A stretch of DNA of 62,973 nt from CAZYHS01 sp964647545 (lineage in GTDB: Bacteria; UBA10199; GCA-002796325; 1-14-0-20-49-13), in NCBI GenBank assembly GCA_964647545.1, contig CAZYHS010000011.1, positions 1-62,973 of the forward strand, read 5' to 3'. A program made the translations under genes and the position numbers. Positions 27,564 through 34,595 of the stretch are shown in pieces. The stretch's first letter is position 1. Each line of letters begins with the position of its first letter. The notes under the pieces were generated by a model. That model was not told the origin of the DNA, did no database searches, and saw nothing but the letters and a program-made list of their open reading frames with translations.

Positions 27564-27586
27564 ATGCCCTTCTTAAGGAAGGGCAT
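27564..27586 (-). terminator. Hairpin overlapping the 3' end of the leftward S23 gene
   Basis: Perfect 9-bp arms atgcccttc / gaagggcat around a 5-nt loop that contains the stop codon of the gene. On the minus strand gttctgttct follows, moderately T-rich, so it is a probable terminator. Confidence 0.6.
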
Positions 27587-27908
27587 TTATCTTTAGATAA
27601 GCGAGCTTTAGAACAGATTTGAGAACCTCTTGATCACGTGAACTGATGAGCCCGAATATCCTTGCAAGATCGAGCGCAGCCAACGATTCCGATATTGAGC
27701 CAAGAGAAATCTGAAAGAATCGCCTACGTTCCACTTGCGACGACTGTTTCCCATTGCCTTCACACAGATTTAGCACCGCAGATATCATCGCACGCTTTAG
27801 CTGGTCTGCAAGATAAGAATACCCCCTTGGCCACTTGGCGACCCTCTTTGCAACCTCCTCTGCTGCAAATATCAACTTCTGGTAGCAGTCTAGTTTTTCG
27901 TGGTTCAC
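27573..27908 (-). CDS. S23-type four-helix bundle protein (cassette 1, leftward)
   Basis: A 111-residue helical protein of the family first seen as the product of 23S rRNA intervening sequences (S23/IVP); DGR accessory protein Avd has the same fold. Family blocks are HEKLDCYQ at the start, KWPRGYSYLADQLKRA near 27-42, NLCEGNG near 47-53 and ERRRFFQISLGS near 60-71. The GTG start has an AAGGTG ribosome site. Its sister at 27994 starts with nearly the same 21 nt. The function of stand-alone family members is not established. Confidence 0.88.
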   Translation of the reverse strand: MNHEKLDCYQKLIFAAEEVAKRVAKWPRGYSYLADQLKRAMISAVLNLCEGNGKQSSQVERRRFFQISLGSISESLAALDLARIFGLISSRDQEVLKSVLKLAYLKINALP

Positions 27909-27928
27909 AATTCACCTTTAGGTTTTGA

Positions 27929-27972
27929 GAGGCCTAATTGCCTTTCACTATGTCGGAAGGCAATTAGGCCTC
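27929..27972. repeat. Perfect 16-bp inverted repeat between the two S23 starts of cassette 1
   Basis: Arms gaggcctaattgcctt (27929-27944) and aaggcaattaggcctc (27957-27972) surround a 12-nt loop. After one mismatch the pairing continues outward (gttttg / caaaac). It lies in the 85-nt divergent promoter space and could be an operator, a hairpin in both leaders or an element end. Confidence 0.9.
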
Positions 27973-27993
27973 CCAAAAACAAGGAAGGTTCGC

Positions 27994-28329
27994 ATGCTGC
28001 ACGAAAAACTAGATTGCTACAAAAGGTCAGTACATTTAGCGGAGGGGTTGTGCAAAGATGTTGCCAAGTGGCCTAGGGGGTCGGGCTATTTGTCAGATCA
28101 GCTAAAACGTGCGATAGCTTCAGTAGTGCTTAATATTGCTGAAGGCAATGCAAGAAGATCGCCGCTCGAACGTCGTCGTTTTTTCGAGATTTCTCGCGCA
28201 TCGCTATCGGAAGTTTGCGCTTGCATCGATCTCATCAAGGCTTTCGGTCTTTCAGGTTGCACAAGAACACAAGAATATAAATCAGCCGCAACCGATATCA
28301 GCAAGATGCTTTGGGGGCTAATAAAATAA
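27994..28329 (+). CDS. S23-type four-helix bundle protein (cassette 1, rightward)
   Basis: A 111-residue homologue of the divergent neighbour (HEKLDCYKRS, KWPRGSGYLSDQLKRA, NIAEGNARRS, ERRRFFEISRAS). The ATG at 27994 follows a good ribosome site (aaggaagg); an upstream in-frame start would lie inside the inverted repeat. The last codons and the stop (CTA ATA AAA TAA) lie in the right direct repeat, so the reading frame is closed by target DNA rather than by the cassette interior. Confidence 0.88.
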   Translation: MLHEKLDCYKRSVHLAEGLCKDVAKWPRGSGYLSDQLKRAIASVVLNIAEGNARRSPLERRRFFEISRASLSEVCACIDLIKAFGLSGCTRTQEYKSAATDISKMLWGLIK

Positions 28330-28344
28330 CCGTTGAAATAGACC
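28316..28344. repeat. Right direct repeat of cassette 1
   Basis: Exact 29-nt copy of 27510-27538. It supplies the stop codon of the rightward S23 gene. Confidence 0.92.
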
Positions 28345-28406
28345 GGCAAAGGTGGTTTAGAGGGCCTCCCGCGGCGTTTTTAGGCGGCCGCAAAAAGGAG
28401 ACTAAA

Positions 28407-28673
28407 ATGTTCGACAAACTCAAACAATTAAAACAGCTTCGCGACCTTCAAAACGCCCTCGGCAAAGAAAAGCTCGAGTTCGAAAAGAACGGTATCCGCG
28501 TGACGATCAACGGCAAAATGGAGATCGAAGAAATCAAACTTTGCACCGAAACCGAAATTTCCAAACAGGAAAAGGTTCTCAAAGATTGCATCAACGACGC
28601 CGTCCGCAAGATGCAGTTCAAGGTAGCGCAAAAAATGTCGGAAATGCCCGGCATGAAAAATTTCGGATTATAA
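28407..28673 (+). CDS. YbaB/EbfC-family nucleoid-associated protein (short form)
   Basis: An 88-residue protein starting MFDKLKQLKQLRDLQNALG, preceded by a clear ribosome site (aaaaaggag). The fold prediction is one long helix, a short beta sheet (IRVTINGKMEIEEIKL) and a C-terminal helix pair. This is the pattern of YbaB/EbfC DNA-binding proteins, which end in a Met-rich tail (here KMSEMPGMKNFGL). It is shorter than E. coli YbaB (109 residues) and lacks the usual dnaX/recR neighbours. Its terminator is one of the two copies that bound cassette 2. Confidence 0.75.
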   Translation: MFDKLKQLKQLRDLQNALGKEKLEFEKNGIRVTINGKMEIEEIKLCTETEISKQEKVLKDCINDAVRKMQFKVAQKMSEMPGMKNFGL

Positions 28674-28683
28674 AAAATCCTCT

Positions 28684-28745
28684 AACGAAATTAAAAAACC
28701 GGTTTTAAACTGCGTCTTACAACAACGCCTTTTAAAGCCGGTTTT
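28684..28745. terminator. Terminator of the ybaB-like gene; left direct repeat of cassette 2
   Basis: A 20-bp near-perfect stem (aaaaccggttttaaactgcg with cgccttttaaagccggtttt) and an 11-nt loop, followed by gttttttt. The whole 62-nt block recurs at 29517-29577 with a single A missing. It starts 11 nt after the ybaB-like stop. Confidence 0.9.
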
Positions 28746-28758
28746 GTTTTTTTAAATG

Positions 28759-29091
28759 TTAAAGTCGCCTCAACATTTTGGAGACTAAAAGCATTTTACT
28801 TTTTATTGTCTGGCCATCTTTGAAGTTCGAGTAGTTCATGGCAATCGCAATGTCGATAACTGATGCGACCTCAAATGCAGAACCGGTGGCGATGTCGAAG
28901 AACCGATTCCTTTCATGTATTGTTCGTCGCCCGCAACCTTCAGAAATATTCAACACAACGCTGGTGATAGCCCGCTTCAACTGATCAGCTAAATGGCCGC
29001 ACCCCTTGGGCCATTTTCTTGTGAGCGCTGGCATCATTTTTGCCGATTCCAGAGCCAGCTGGTAACATTTTAGCCTTTGGTGACTGAACAT
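28759..29091 (-). CDS. S23-type four-helix bundle protein (cassette 2, leftward)
   Basis: A 110-residue member of the family: FSHQRLKCYQLALESAK, KWPKGCGHLADQLKRA, NISEGCGRRT and ERNRFFDIATGS. The ATG at 29091 follows the ribosome site ggagag; a longer reading would cover the palindrome and is unlikely. It resembles its divergent partner (HQRLRCYQ...) more than either gene of cassette 1. The 3' end carries a 7-bp hairpin (aaatgtt / aacattt). Confidence 0.87.
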   Translation of the reverse strand: MFSHQRLKCYQLALESAKMMPALTRKWPKGCGHLADQLKRAITSVVLNISEGCGRRTIHERNRFFDIATGSAFEVASVIDIAIAMNYSNFKDGQTIKSKMLLVSKMLRRL

Positions 29092-29100
29092 AAACTCTCC

Positions 29101-29158
29101 TTTGTGGTTTTGGATTTTTTGTCTCCTCACTTTGCGGGGAGACAAAAAAGTCCACAAA
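29101..29158. repeat. Inverted repeat between the two S23 starts of cassette 2
   Basis: Perfect 12-bp arms ttttttgtctcc (29115-29126) and ggagacaaaaaa (29138-29149), with an outer pair tttgtgg (29101) and ccacaaa (29152). The sequence is unrelated to the cassette 1 palindrome, but it sits in the same place. Confidence 0.85.
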
Positions 29159-29176
29159 CCATGAAAGGATAAAAAC

Positions 29177-29527
29177 ATGAAACACCAAAGGCTCAGATGT
29201 TATCAGGCTCTTCTGGAAGTAGCAAAAATGCTGCCGGCGCTCACACACGAATTACCAAGGGGAAGTTATTTTATAATCGACCAGTTGAAGCGGGCGATAT
29301 CAAGCGCAATTTTGAATCTCTCGGAAGGAAATGCGCGAACAAGCTTGAAAGAAAAGTGTCGTTTCTTCGACATCGCAATCGCATCAATTGCAGAATCGAC
29401 ATCAGCCATCGACTTTATTATTGCAACCGGTCACAAACCGCAAAGACTGGCCCTGCAGCTAAAATCAACACTCATTGTCTCTTATAAAATGCTTGATAAA
29501 TTAAGACGGTTTAAAAAACGAAATTAA
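29177..29527 (+). CDS. S23-type four-helix bundle protein (cassette 2, rightward)
   Basis: A 116-residue family member: KHQRLRCYQALLEVAK, ELPRGSYFIIDQLKRA, NLSEGNARTS and EKCRFFDIAIAS. A ribosome site (aaagga) precedes the ATG. The final codons and stop (CGA AAT TAA) come from the right direct repeat, exactly as in cassette 1. The basic tail RRFKKRN is probably a by-product of that junction. Confidence 0.87.
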   Translation: MKHQRLRCYQALLEVAKMLPALTHELPRGSYFIIDQLKRAISSAILNLSEGNARTSLKEKCRFFDIAIASIAESTSAIDFIIATGHKPQRLALQLKSTLIVSYKMLDKLRRFKKRN

Positions 29528-29577
29528 AAACCGGTTTTAAACTGCGTCTTACAACAACGCCTTTTAAAGCCGGTTTT
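29517..29577. terminator. Right direct repeat of cassette 2, acting as a bidirectional terminator
   Basis: A copy of 28684-28745 lacking one A. The 20-bp stem is followed by T-runs on both strands, so it can stop both the rightward S23 transcript and the convergent Nramp transcript. Confidence 0.9.
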
Positions 29578-29593
29578 TTTGATTGTATGAAAG

Positions 29594-30850
29594 TTATTTT
29601 AATAAACTGATCACCAACATCAAAGTCAGCACGATCATCACGATCGACGTAGCCCATGCAACGAAATTAAAAACAGGCCCGTTCCTGAAATCACCCATTA
29701 GTCGTTTGCTGTTGATCAAATAAAGCATGTAAATTAAAATGAACGGCAGCAAAATGCCGTTTAACACCTGCGAAAAGATCATCACTTTCAAAAGAGGGAA
29801 ATGCGGCAAAAGCACCATACCGGCGCCGATAATAATAATTGTCGTGTAGAGTCCGTAAAAATGGGGGGCCTCTTTGAACGTTTTATTTACGCCGGTTTCC
29901 CAGCCCAAACCTTCGCAAACGCTAAACGCCGTCGAAAGAGGAATAATGCTCGACGCAAAAAGACTGGCGTTCACCAGCCCAAACGCAAACAGCAAAAAGC
30001 AGTAGCTTCCGGCGATCGGCTTCAAGGCAAGAGCCGCGTCGGCCGCGGTTTCAATACGAACTCCGTTTTTATAAAGGGTCGCGCCGCACGTAAGAATGAT
30101 AAAAAATATGACGATTATGGCCACAACGGCGCCGACGTACGCATCCCAACGCGAGTGGCTGAAATTTTCGGACGAAATCCCCTTCTCAACCACAGCAGAC
30201 TGTTGATAGAACTGCATCCACGGCGCGATCGAGGTGCCTACGATACCGATCACCATGTAGAGATAGCTTGTGTCGAAGTGAAGATTCGGCCTTACCGTGT
30301 CGTGCAAAACCTCGGTCCAATCGGGTTTGGCAATGAAACCTGAGACAACGTAGACGACATAAAAGAGGCACGCGAACAAAAATACTTTTTCAACCGATTT
30401 GTACGAACCCTTCACAACAAGCGCCCAGACAAGCAATGCACCGATCGGCACCGCGACATATTTGCTAATTCCAAAAAGCTCCATGCCGGCGGCCACACCT
30501 GCGAAGTTAGACGCGACGTTGCCTAAGTTGACCACAAGCAGCACCAGCATCAAATAAAAAGTGACCTTCAAACCGAAATGCTCGCGGATCAGATCTGCCA
30601 GCCCGCGCCCCGTTACAATCCCGAGTCTGGCGCTCATCTCCATGATGATAACAAGCGCGACGCAAACAGGTATCGTCGTCCACAAAAGATCGTATCCGAA
30701 ATGTGCTCCGGCGACCGAATAGGTCGCAATGCCGCCGGCGTCGTTATCGACGTTGGCCGTGATGATTCCGGGGCCAAGCACTGCGAAGAAGATCCACAGA
30801 TTCTTAAAAAACCCTTTCGGAAGCGGATATTTGATTTTCAACCAGTTCAT
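29594..30850 (-). CDS. Nramp-family divalent metal transporter
   Basis: A 418-residue transporter with about eleven helices that imports Mn2+/Fe2+ (or Mg2+ in some subfamilies) with protons. The helix 1 region contains FAVLGPGIITANVDNDAGGIATYS. Canonical Nramp has a DPGN metal motif at this place; here the equivalent reads DNDAGG, as in the divergent NRAMP-related branch. It is preceded at 21 nt by a cytosolic MgtE-type gene. That pairing is common in deltaproteobacteria and Firmicutes and hints at Mg2+ or regulated Mn2+ transport. Confidence 0.85.
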   Translation of the reverse strand: MNWLKIKYPLPKGFFKNLWIFFAVLGPGIITANVDNDAGGIATYSVAGAHFGYDLLWTTIPVCVALVIIMEMSARLGIVTGRGLADLIREHFGLKVTFYLMLVLLVVNLGNVASNFAGVAAGMELFGISKYVAVPIGALLVWALVVKGSYKSVEKVFLFACLFYVVYVVSGFIAKPDWTEVLHDTVRPNLHFDTSYLYMVIGIVGTSIAPWMQFYQQSAVVEKGISSENFSHSRWDAYVGAVVAIIVIFFIILTCGATLYKNGVRIETAADAALALKPIAGSYCFLLFAFGLVNASLFASSIIPLSTAFSVCEGLGWETGVNKTFKEAPHFYGLYTTIIIIGAGMVLLPHFPLLKVMIFSQVLNGILLPFILIYMLYLINSKRLMGDFRNGPVFNFVAWATSIVMIVLTLMLVISLLK

Positions 30851-30871
30851 AAAATGAGGAGGTCCAAAACG

Positions 30872-32158
30872 TTAGAGAAGACCGGTCTTTTTGCCCCATG
30901 TCTCTTCGATAACCAGACTTAGAATGTCGTCAATTGTAATGATTCCCTGAATGACCCTGCCATGGTCGATCACCGGAACCGCCATAAGATTATATTTGTC
31001 AAAAACGTACGCCACCTCTTTTGCCGAGTCGTCAACATGCACGCAAGCAGGTTTCGTCTGCATTATCTCGGCGACCCTGACCTCCAACGGCTCAAGAAGA
31101 AGATGTTTGAAAGTGACAACACCTTCAAGCCTCCCCTCGGAATCGACGACGTAGGCGTAATAAATCGTCTCTGCGACCGATTGCAGCTTTTTGATGTGCT
31201 CGATAGCGTCGCCGACGGTCATATGATTATTGAGCGTGATAAATTCGGTCGTCATCAAACCGCCGGCCGATTTGCTCTTGTGCGACAGCAGACTTGAAAG
31301 TTTCTTGGCCTTCTTGCTGGAAATGCCGGTCAAAATGCGGTCGGCGAGCCGCCTAGGCAACTCACCCAGAAGATCGGCCGCTTCGTCGCTTGGCATCGCC
31401 TCAAAAAGAGCGCCGCAGGTCCTCGAGCTAAGTTCGCTAATGAGCTCTTTTTGCAGCTTTATGTCCATTTCTGTGATGATCCCGACCTGCGTCTCAACAT
31501 CAAGCGACTTAAAGAGAGCGGCACGCTGGTAAACGTCCATCTCTTTGAGCATTTCGGAGAGGTCGGGAGGCGGAATCGATCTTAACTGATCCTGATCGAC
31601 GCTGAGCTGAATTGTCCCCTTGTCGGGATGCACCGAAAGAGGCTGCACGAACTTCCACGCAAGAAACCCCTCGCGGGTAAGATAGGCCGCATGCGGCTTA
31701 ACGAACGAAACAACTCCGTCAACAGTCCCCTGCCAACCAAGACGCCTCACCATTCCGCGCAGCCCGATATCAACGTGCGCGACGCGAAGATCGTTATCAA
31801 CAGACAGCATGTGCACATCGTTAACACGCACAACTTTGCGGTTAAAAGTGTCCACGACCTGCTGATCCAAAATGTGTATTTTAATGCTCGTCTGATAGTC
31901 GTCGCTTAAATACTCACCCTGCCAGTCAAGCGATTCGAGCGGGACTTTTAGCTGATACTGGCTCGTTGTGCACTTTACATCTTTCCATGCAACTCTGGCG
32001 TAGCTCTTCTTAAGAGCGCCGCGCGACAGAACCAGCGCAGACAAGCGGGGATAAGGCTCAGCGATATTTGAAATAAGCAGGTCGAAAGGCGTTCCTAACC
32101 ACCTGCCGTTCTTATCCACGACCCCTTTTTTTACAGCTTCTGTGAAGAAGACGAACAT
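30872..32158 (-). CDS. Cytosolic MgtE-type protein: PRC-barrel-like, MgtE-N and CBS domains without the membrane domain
   Basis: A 428-residue soluble protein. Residues 1-180 look like two PRC-barrel-type beta domains (DKNGRWLGTPFDLLISN; VVRVNDVHMLSVDNDLRVAHV). Residues 205-310 form the MgtE N-terminal helical superhelix (MDVYQRAALFKSL, MPSDEAADLLGELP). Residues 315-428 are a CBS pair (MTTEFITLNNHMTVGDAI; VDDSAKEVAYVFDKYNLMAVPVID). MgtE itself continues into five membrane helices, which are absent. It probably acts as an ion or nucleotide sensor for the Nramp transporter encoded 21 nt downstream. Confidence 0.85.
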   Translation of the reverse strand: MFVFFTEAVKKGVVDKNGRWLGTPFDLLISNIAEPYPRLSALVLSRGALKKSYARVAWKDVKCTTSQYQLKVPLESLDWQGEYLSDDYQTSIKIHILDQQVVDTFNRKVVRVNDVHMLSVDNDLRVAHVDIGLRGMVRRLGWQGTVDGVVSFVKPHAAYLTREGFLAWKFVQPLSVHPDKGTIQLSVDQDQLRSIPPPDLSEMLKEMDVYQRAALFKSLDVETQVGIITEMDIKLQKELISELSSRTCGALFEAMPSDEAADLLGELPRRLADRILTGISSKKAKKLSSLLSHKSKSAGGLMTTEFITLNNHMTVGDAIEHIKKLQSVAETIYYAYVVDSEGRLEGVVTFKHLLLEPLEVRVAEIMQTKPACVHVDDSAKEVAYVFDKYNLMAVPVIDHGRVIQGIITIDDILSLVIEETWGKKTGLL

Positions 32159-32161
32159 TGA

Positions 32162-33094
32162 TTAGATCATCCTTCCGCTGTGCAGAACATCACCAAGAGC
32201 CGGCAGAACAGCCTTCGCCTCGAGCATATTCTTGCGAAGGGCCTCCTGCGACATTTCAATAAGACGCTGCACATCTTTTTTTGCGATTGTCTTCCGTTTG
32301 AGTGCGTCACGCAAACGCCATCTAAGCATGTGCGCATAGTCGATCTTGAACGCGCCGACCGGATCGCCGGAAAAACACGCCGCATCGAGCGGCCGCGCAA
32401 GCGGGTCAACCGCCGTCGAAATCGCAAGGCGCATGTAGTTCGATACTTCCGCGCTGTCAAGCACGTAGCGCGACTTTTTGGCGTAAGCTCCGAAAGTGCG
32501 TCTGAACTGACGAAGCCGATGCACGGTCAATATTCCGGCAAAAATCTGCCGCGAGGTCGAAAACGAAAAAAGGGCCCTTTTCAAATTCTTTGCCAGCAAT
32601 TTATCGAAGGCCGAAAAATCGCTGCGGCAAATTCTGTCGAGCACGTTCCAGACTTCGGGCCGAACGTGCATGTCAAATCTCATTTCCCAGTAAGTGTGGC
32701 TGAGCAACCGCGCGCGATAGCTTTTTATTATGCACGACGGAATGTAGTAATTGTGCGCGACGATATCGGCGGCAAGGTGCGACAAATATCCATAAGCCGC
32801 CGCCTTTTCGCTATCCGTTTTTGCCGCCTTTAGTATCCGGTTCGCAACGCTGAAATTGTGACAATGCTCAAGTTCACCGGCGATCTTTTTTCCGACGACG
32901 ATATCGGCCGCGACCGATCCGTAAATGAACCAGTCCTCGCGCCCTTTTATGACCGCGCGAACGGCCGGAGCAAGCAACGCAAGTTTTTCAACGACCGACA
33001 TCGCAATTTCGACATGCGTTCCCGGCCCCCACGCATGCGCAACGGACGGGAGAACGCAAAAAATAAGAGTTGATATTGCGGCAAATAAAAGCAT
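32162..33094 (-). CDS. Zinc-dependent phospholipase C-like exported protein
   Basis: A 310-residue protein with a signal peptide (MLLFAAISTLIFCVLPSVAHA). Cleavage after AHA would leave Trp as the first mature residue (WGPGTHVEI). In Bacillus and Clostridium zinc phospholipases C the N-terminal Trp is a zinc ligand, and the further ligands lie in H/D motifs; here IYGSVAADIVVG, HCHNF and YLSHLAADIVAHNYY fit. It overlaps functionally with neither neighbour, but it is only 3 nt upstream of the MgtE-type gene, so the three genes may form an operon. Confidence 0.8.
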   Translation of the reverse strand: MLLFAAISTLIFCVLPSVAHAWGPGTHVEIAMSVVEKLALLAPAVRAVIKGREDWFIYGSVAADIVVGKKIAGELEHCHNFSVANRILKAAKTDSEKAAAYGYLSHLAADIVAHNYYIPSCIIKSYRARLLSHTYWEMRFDMHVRPEVWNVLDRICRSDFSAFDKLLAKNLKRALFSFSTSRQIFAGILTVHRLRQFRRTFGAYAKKSRYVLDSAEVSNYMRLAISTAVDPLARPLDAACFSGDPVGAFKIDYAHMLRWRLRDALKRKTIAKKDVQRLIEMSQEALRKNMLEAKAVLPALGDVLHSGRMI

Positions 33095-33161
33095 AAAAAA
33101 AGGCCCTGAAATTGAAGCGGCATGCTACTACATGAGCACGCCGATTTAAAGGCAAAAGGTT

Positions 33162-33941
33162 ATGAAAAACGAGCTTGCAACCGTCTGTTCGCAGATTATT
33201 GAACACATCGACCACATGATACAAACCGGAGCCGTCAACGTGCATAAAAAACGCGCAAAGCAGCCTAAAACCCCCGTCGCAATAGAAGCGGCCGGAAAGA
33301 TCGCCGAAATAAAGGGGCTGGCCGCAGCCTCAAATCTTGAAGAAGTGCGCACCGCCATAGGCGATTGCAAACGCTGCCGCCTTTGCAAAGGCCGCAATAA
33401 GATCGTTTTCGGCGTCGGCAACCCGTCAGCGAGGCTCATGTTTATCGGAGAAGGCCCCGGCGCCGACGAAGACGAACAGGGCGAGCCGTTCGTCGGACGA
33501 GCCGGACAGCTCCTCACGAAGATCATCATCGCGATGGGACTCACACGCGACGACGTTTACATAGGCAACATCGTCAAATGCCGACCTCCCGACAATCGCA
33601 ACCCCGAGCCCGACGAAATGTCGACCTGCATGCCCTATCTTTTAAAGCAGATCGAACTTATCAAGCCCGAAATCATCGTCTGTCTAGGCGCCATCGCCAG
33701 CAAATCGCTGCTGGCCACCGAGGCCCCGATATCAAAGATTCGCGGCAAGCTTATCGACTGGCCGGCCGAAAGTCTTTCAGCACAGCTTGGCGAACACACA
33801 AAGAGTCTAAAAACCTGCAAACTGATGCCGACATTTCATCCGGCATTTCTGCTTAGAAACCCGCCGATGAAAAAATTCGTGTGGGAAGACATGCAGGAGG
33901 TCTTAAAATTTCTGGGGTTGCCGGTTCCGAAAAGCGCCTGA
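33162..33941 (+). CDS. Uracil-DNA glycosylase, family 4 (iron-sulfur)
   Basis: A DNA-repair enzyme that removes uracil, of the 4Fe-4S family. In the 259-residue protein the first cysteine pair is DCKRCRLCKGRN near residue 69, followed by the active-site motif GEGPGADEDEQGEPFVGRAG. The cluster is completed by Cys in IVKCRPP and CMPYL, and the C-terminal motif is THPAF-like (MPTFHPAFLLRN). About 60 residues before the first Cys form a low-complexity N-terminal extension seen in many members. It diverges from the phospholipase gene across a 67-nt gap. Confidence 0.95.
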   Translation: MKNELATVCSQIIEHIDHMIQTGAVNVHKKRAKQPKTPVAIEAAGKIAEIKGLAAASNLEEVRTAIGDCKRCRLCKGRNKIVFGVGNPSARLMFIGEGPGADEDEQGEPFVGRAGQLLTKIIIAMGLTRDDVYIGNIVKCRPPDNRNPEPDEMSTCMPYLLKQIELIKPEIIVCLGAIASKSLLATEAPISKIRGKLIDWPAESLSAQLGEHTKSLKTCKLMPTFHPAFLLRNPPMKKFVWEDMQEVLKFLGLPVPKSA

Positions 33942-33995
33942 CACAAGCGCTGTTTATTAAACGCCTTCCGCAATTTTTGCACTAATTATGCAGGC

Positions 33996-34025
33996 TTGAC
34001 TTTTCGACATGCTTGGGTCTAGAAG
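33996..34025 (+). promoter_or_regulatory. Candidate promoter for the DUF366-queE pair
   Basis: TTGACT, an 18-nt spacer and TAGAAG lie just before the DUF366 gene, after a 54-nt gap from the glycosylase stop. The predicted start would leave a very short leader (about 10 nt). Confidence 0.4.
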
Positions 34026-34037
34026 CACCCCCGCGTT

Positions 34038-34595
34038 ATGCAAACAAAACTTTCGGACAAAAAAATCAAGTACGACGGCTCGCAACTTGCAAGCCATTGG
34101 ATTTTAACGACTTTTGGCATCACAGGCGACGCCATTGTATCGTTTAGCGGGGCGTGCGACGTAACGTTAAAACACATGGTCGATCTGCACGACCGCGCGC
34201 AAAAATGCAGAATTTTCAGCACTTCGATGTGCCATTTTATCGTCGAAATCTTTGAACACGACCTCGAAAGAATGGTGCTCAGGCAGAGGCTTCTTGTTTC
34301 CATCATGAAAGATGTGCTGCAGGAGCTCGGCGCACCGGCATCTCTCGAACGAAGAGGCAACGATCTCTACGACGGCGACGCAAAAATTAACGTTTCGATC
34401 GCAACGATAAGTCCGGTCTCGACTCTCATTCATGCCGGAGTGAACATTTGCAGCAAAAAAACGCCCGTTAAAACGCGCGGGCTGGATGATTACAAAATTG
34501 ACGCAACCAAATTTGCATCCGTCGTCATGAAAAGATTCGCAAAAGAGATGGACGAAATCGAAGTGGCGCGCTGCAAAGCAAGGTGGGTAAATTGA
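34038..34595 (+). CDS. DUF366 family protein, queuosine-associated
   Basis: A 185-residue protein matching my recollection of the DUF366 family (KIKYDGSQLASHWI, FSGACDVTLKHMVDLHD, MCHFIVEIFEHDLERMVLRQRL, THAGVNI-like IHAGVNICSKKTPVKTRGL). The family has no assigned activity but is often found beside queE, queC or queD. Here it overlaps queE by 4 nt at the TTG/TGA junction, so the two are translationally coupled. A role in 7-deazaguanine metabolism is inferred from context alone. Confidence 0.72.
   Translation: MQTKLSDKKIKYDGSQLASHWILTTFGITGDAIVSFSGACDVTLKHMVDLHDRAQKCRIFSTSMCHFIVEIFEHDLERMVLRQRLLVSIMKDVLQELGAPASLERRGNDLYDGDAKINVSIATISPVSTLIHAGVNICSKKTPVKTRGLDDYKIDATKFASVVMKRFAKEMDEIEVARCKARWVN

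Larger units (their letters stand above)
27510..28344. mobile_element. Cassette 1: divergent S23-type gene pair bounded by 29-nt direct repeats
   Basis: The unit consists of a leftward and a rightward four-helix-bundle gene, a palindromic centre and an exact 29-nt direct repeat at each end (27510-27538 and 28316-28344). Removing one repeat plus the interior would rejoin the DNA after the CPBP gene to the DNA before the ybaB-like gene. This is the signature expected of an insertion that duplicated its target. No transposase or recombinase is encoded. The mobility is inferred, not shown. Confidence 0.6.
28684..29577. mobile_element. Cassette 2: divergent S23-type gene pair bounded by about 62-nt direct repeats
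   Basis: The architecture is the same as in cassette 1: a leftward gene, a palindromic centre, a rightward gene and a direct repeat of flanking DNA at each end. Here the duplicated DNA is the terminator of the ybaB-like gene, so both that gene and the rightward S23 gene now end in the same terminator. No recombinase is present. Mobility is inferred from the repeated design at two sites 0.3 kb apart. Confidence 0.6.

Noticed and set aside
27510..29577. Divergent S23 pairs read as toxin-antitoxin modules
   Set aside because: The two genes of each pair are homologous and face away from each other; a toxin-antitoxin pair is normally two unrelated co-directional genes.
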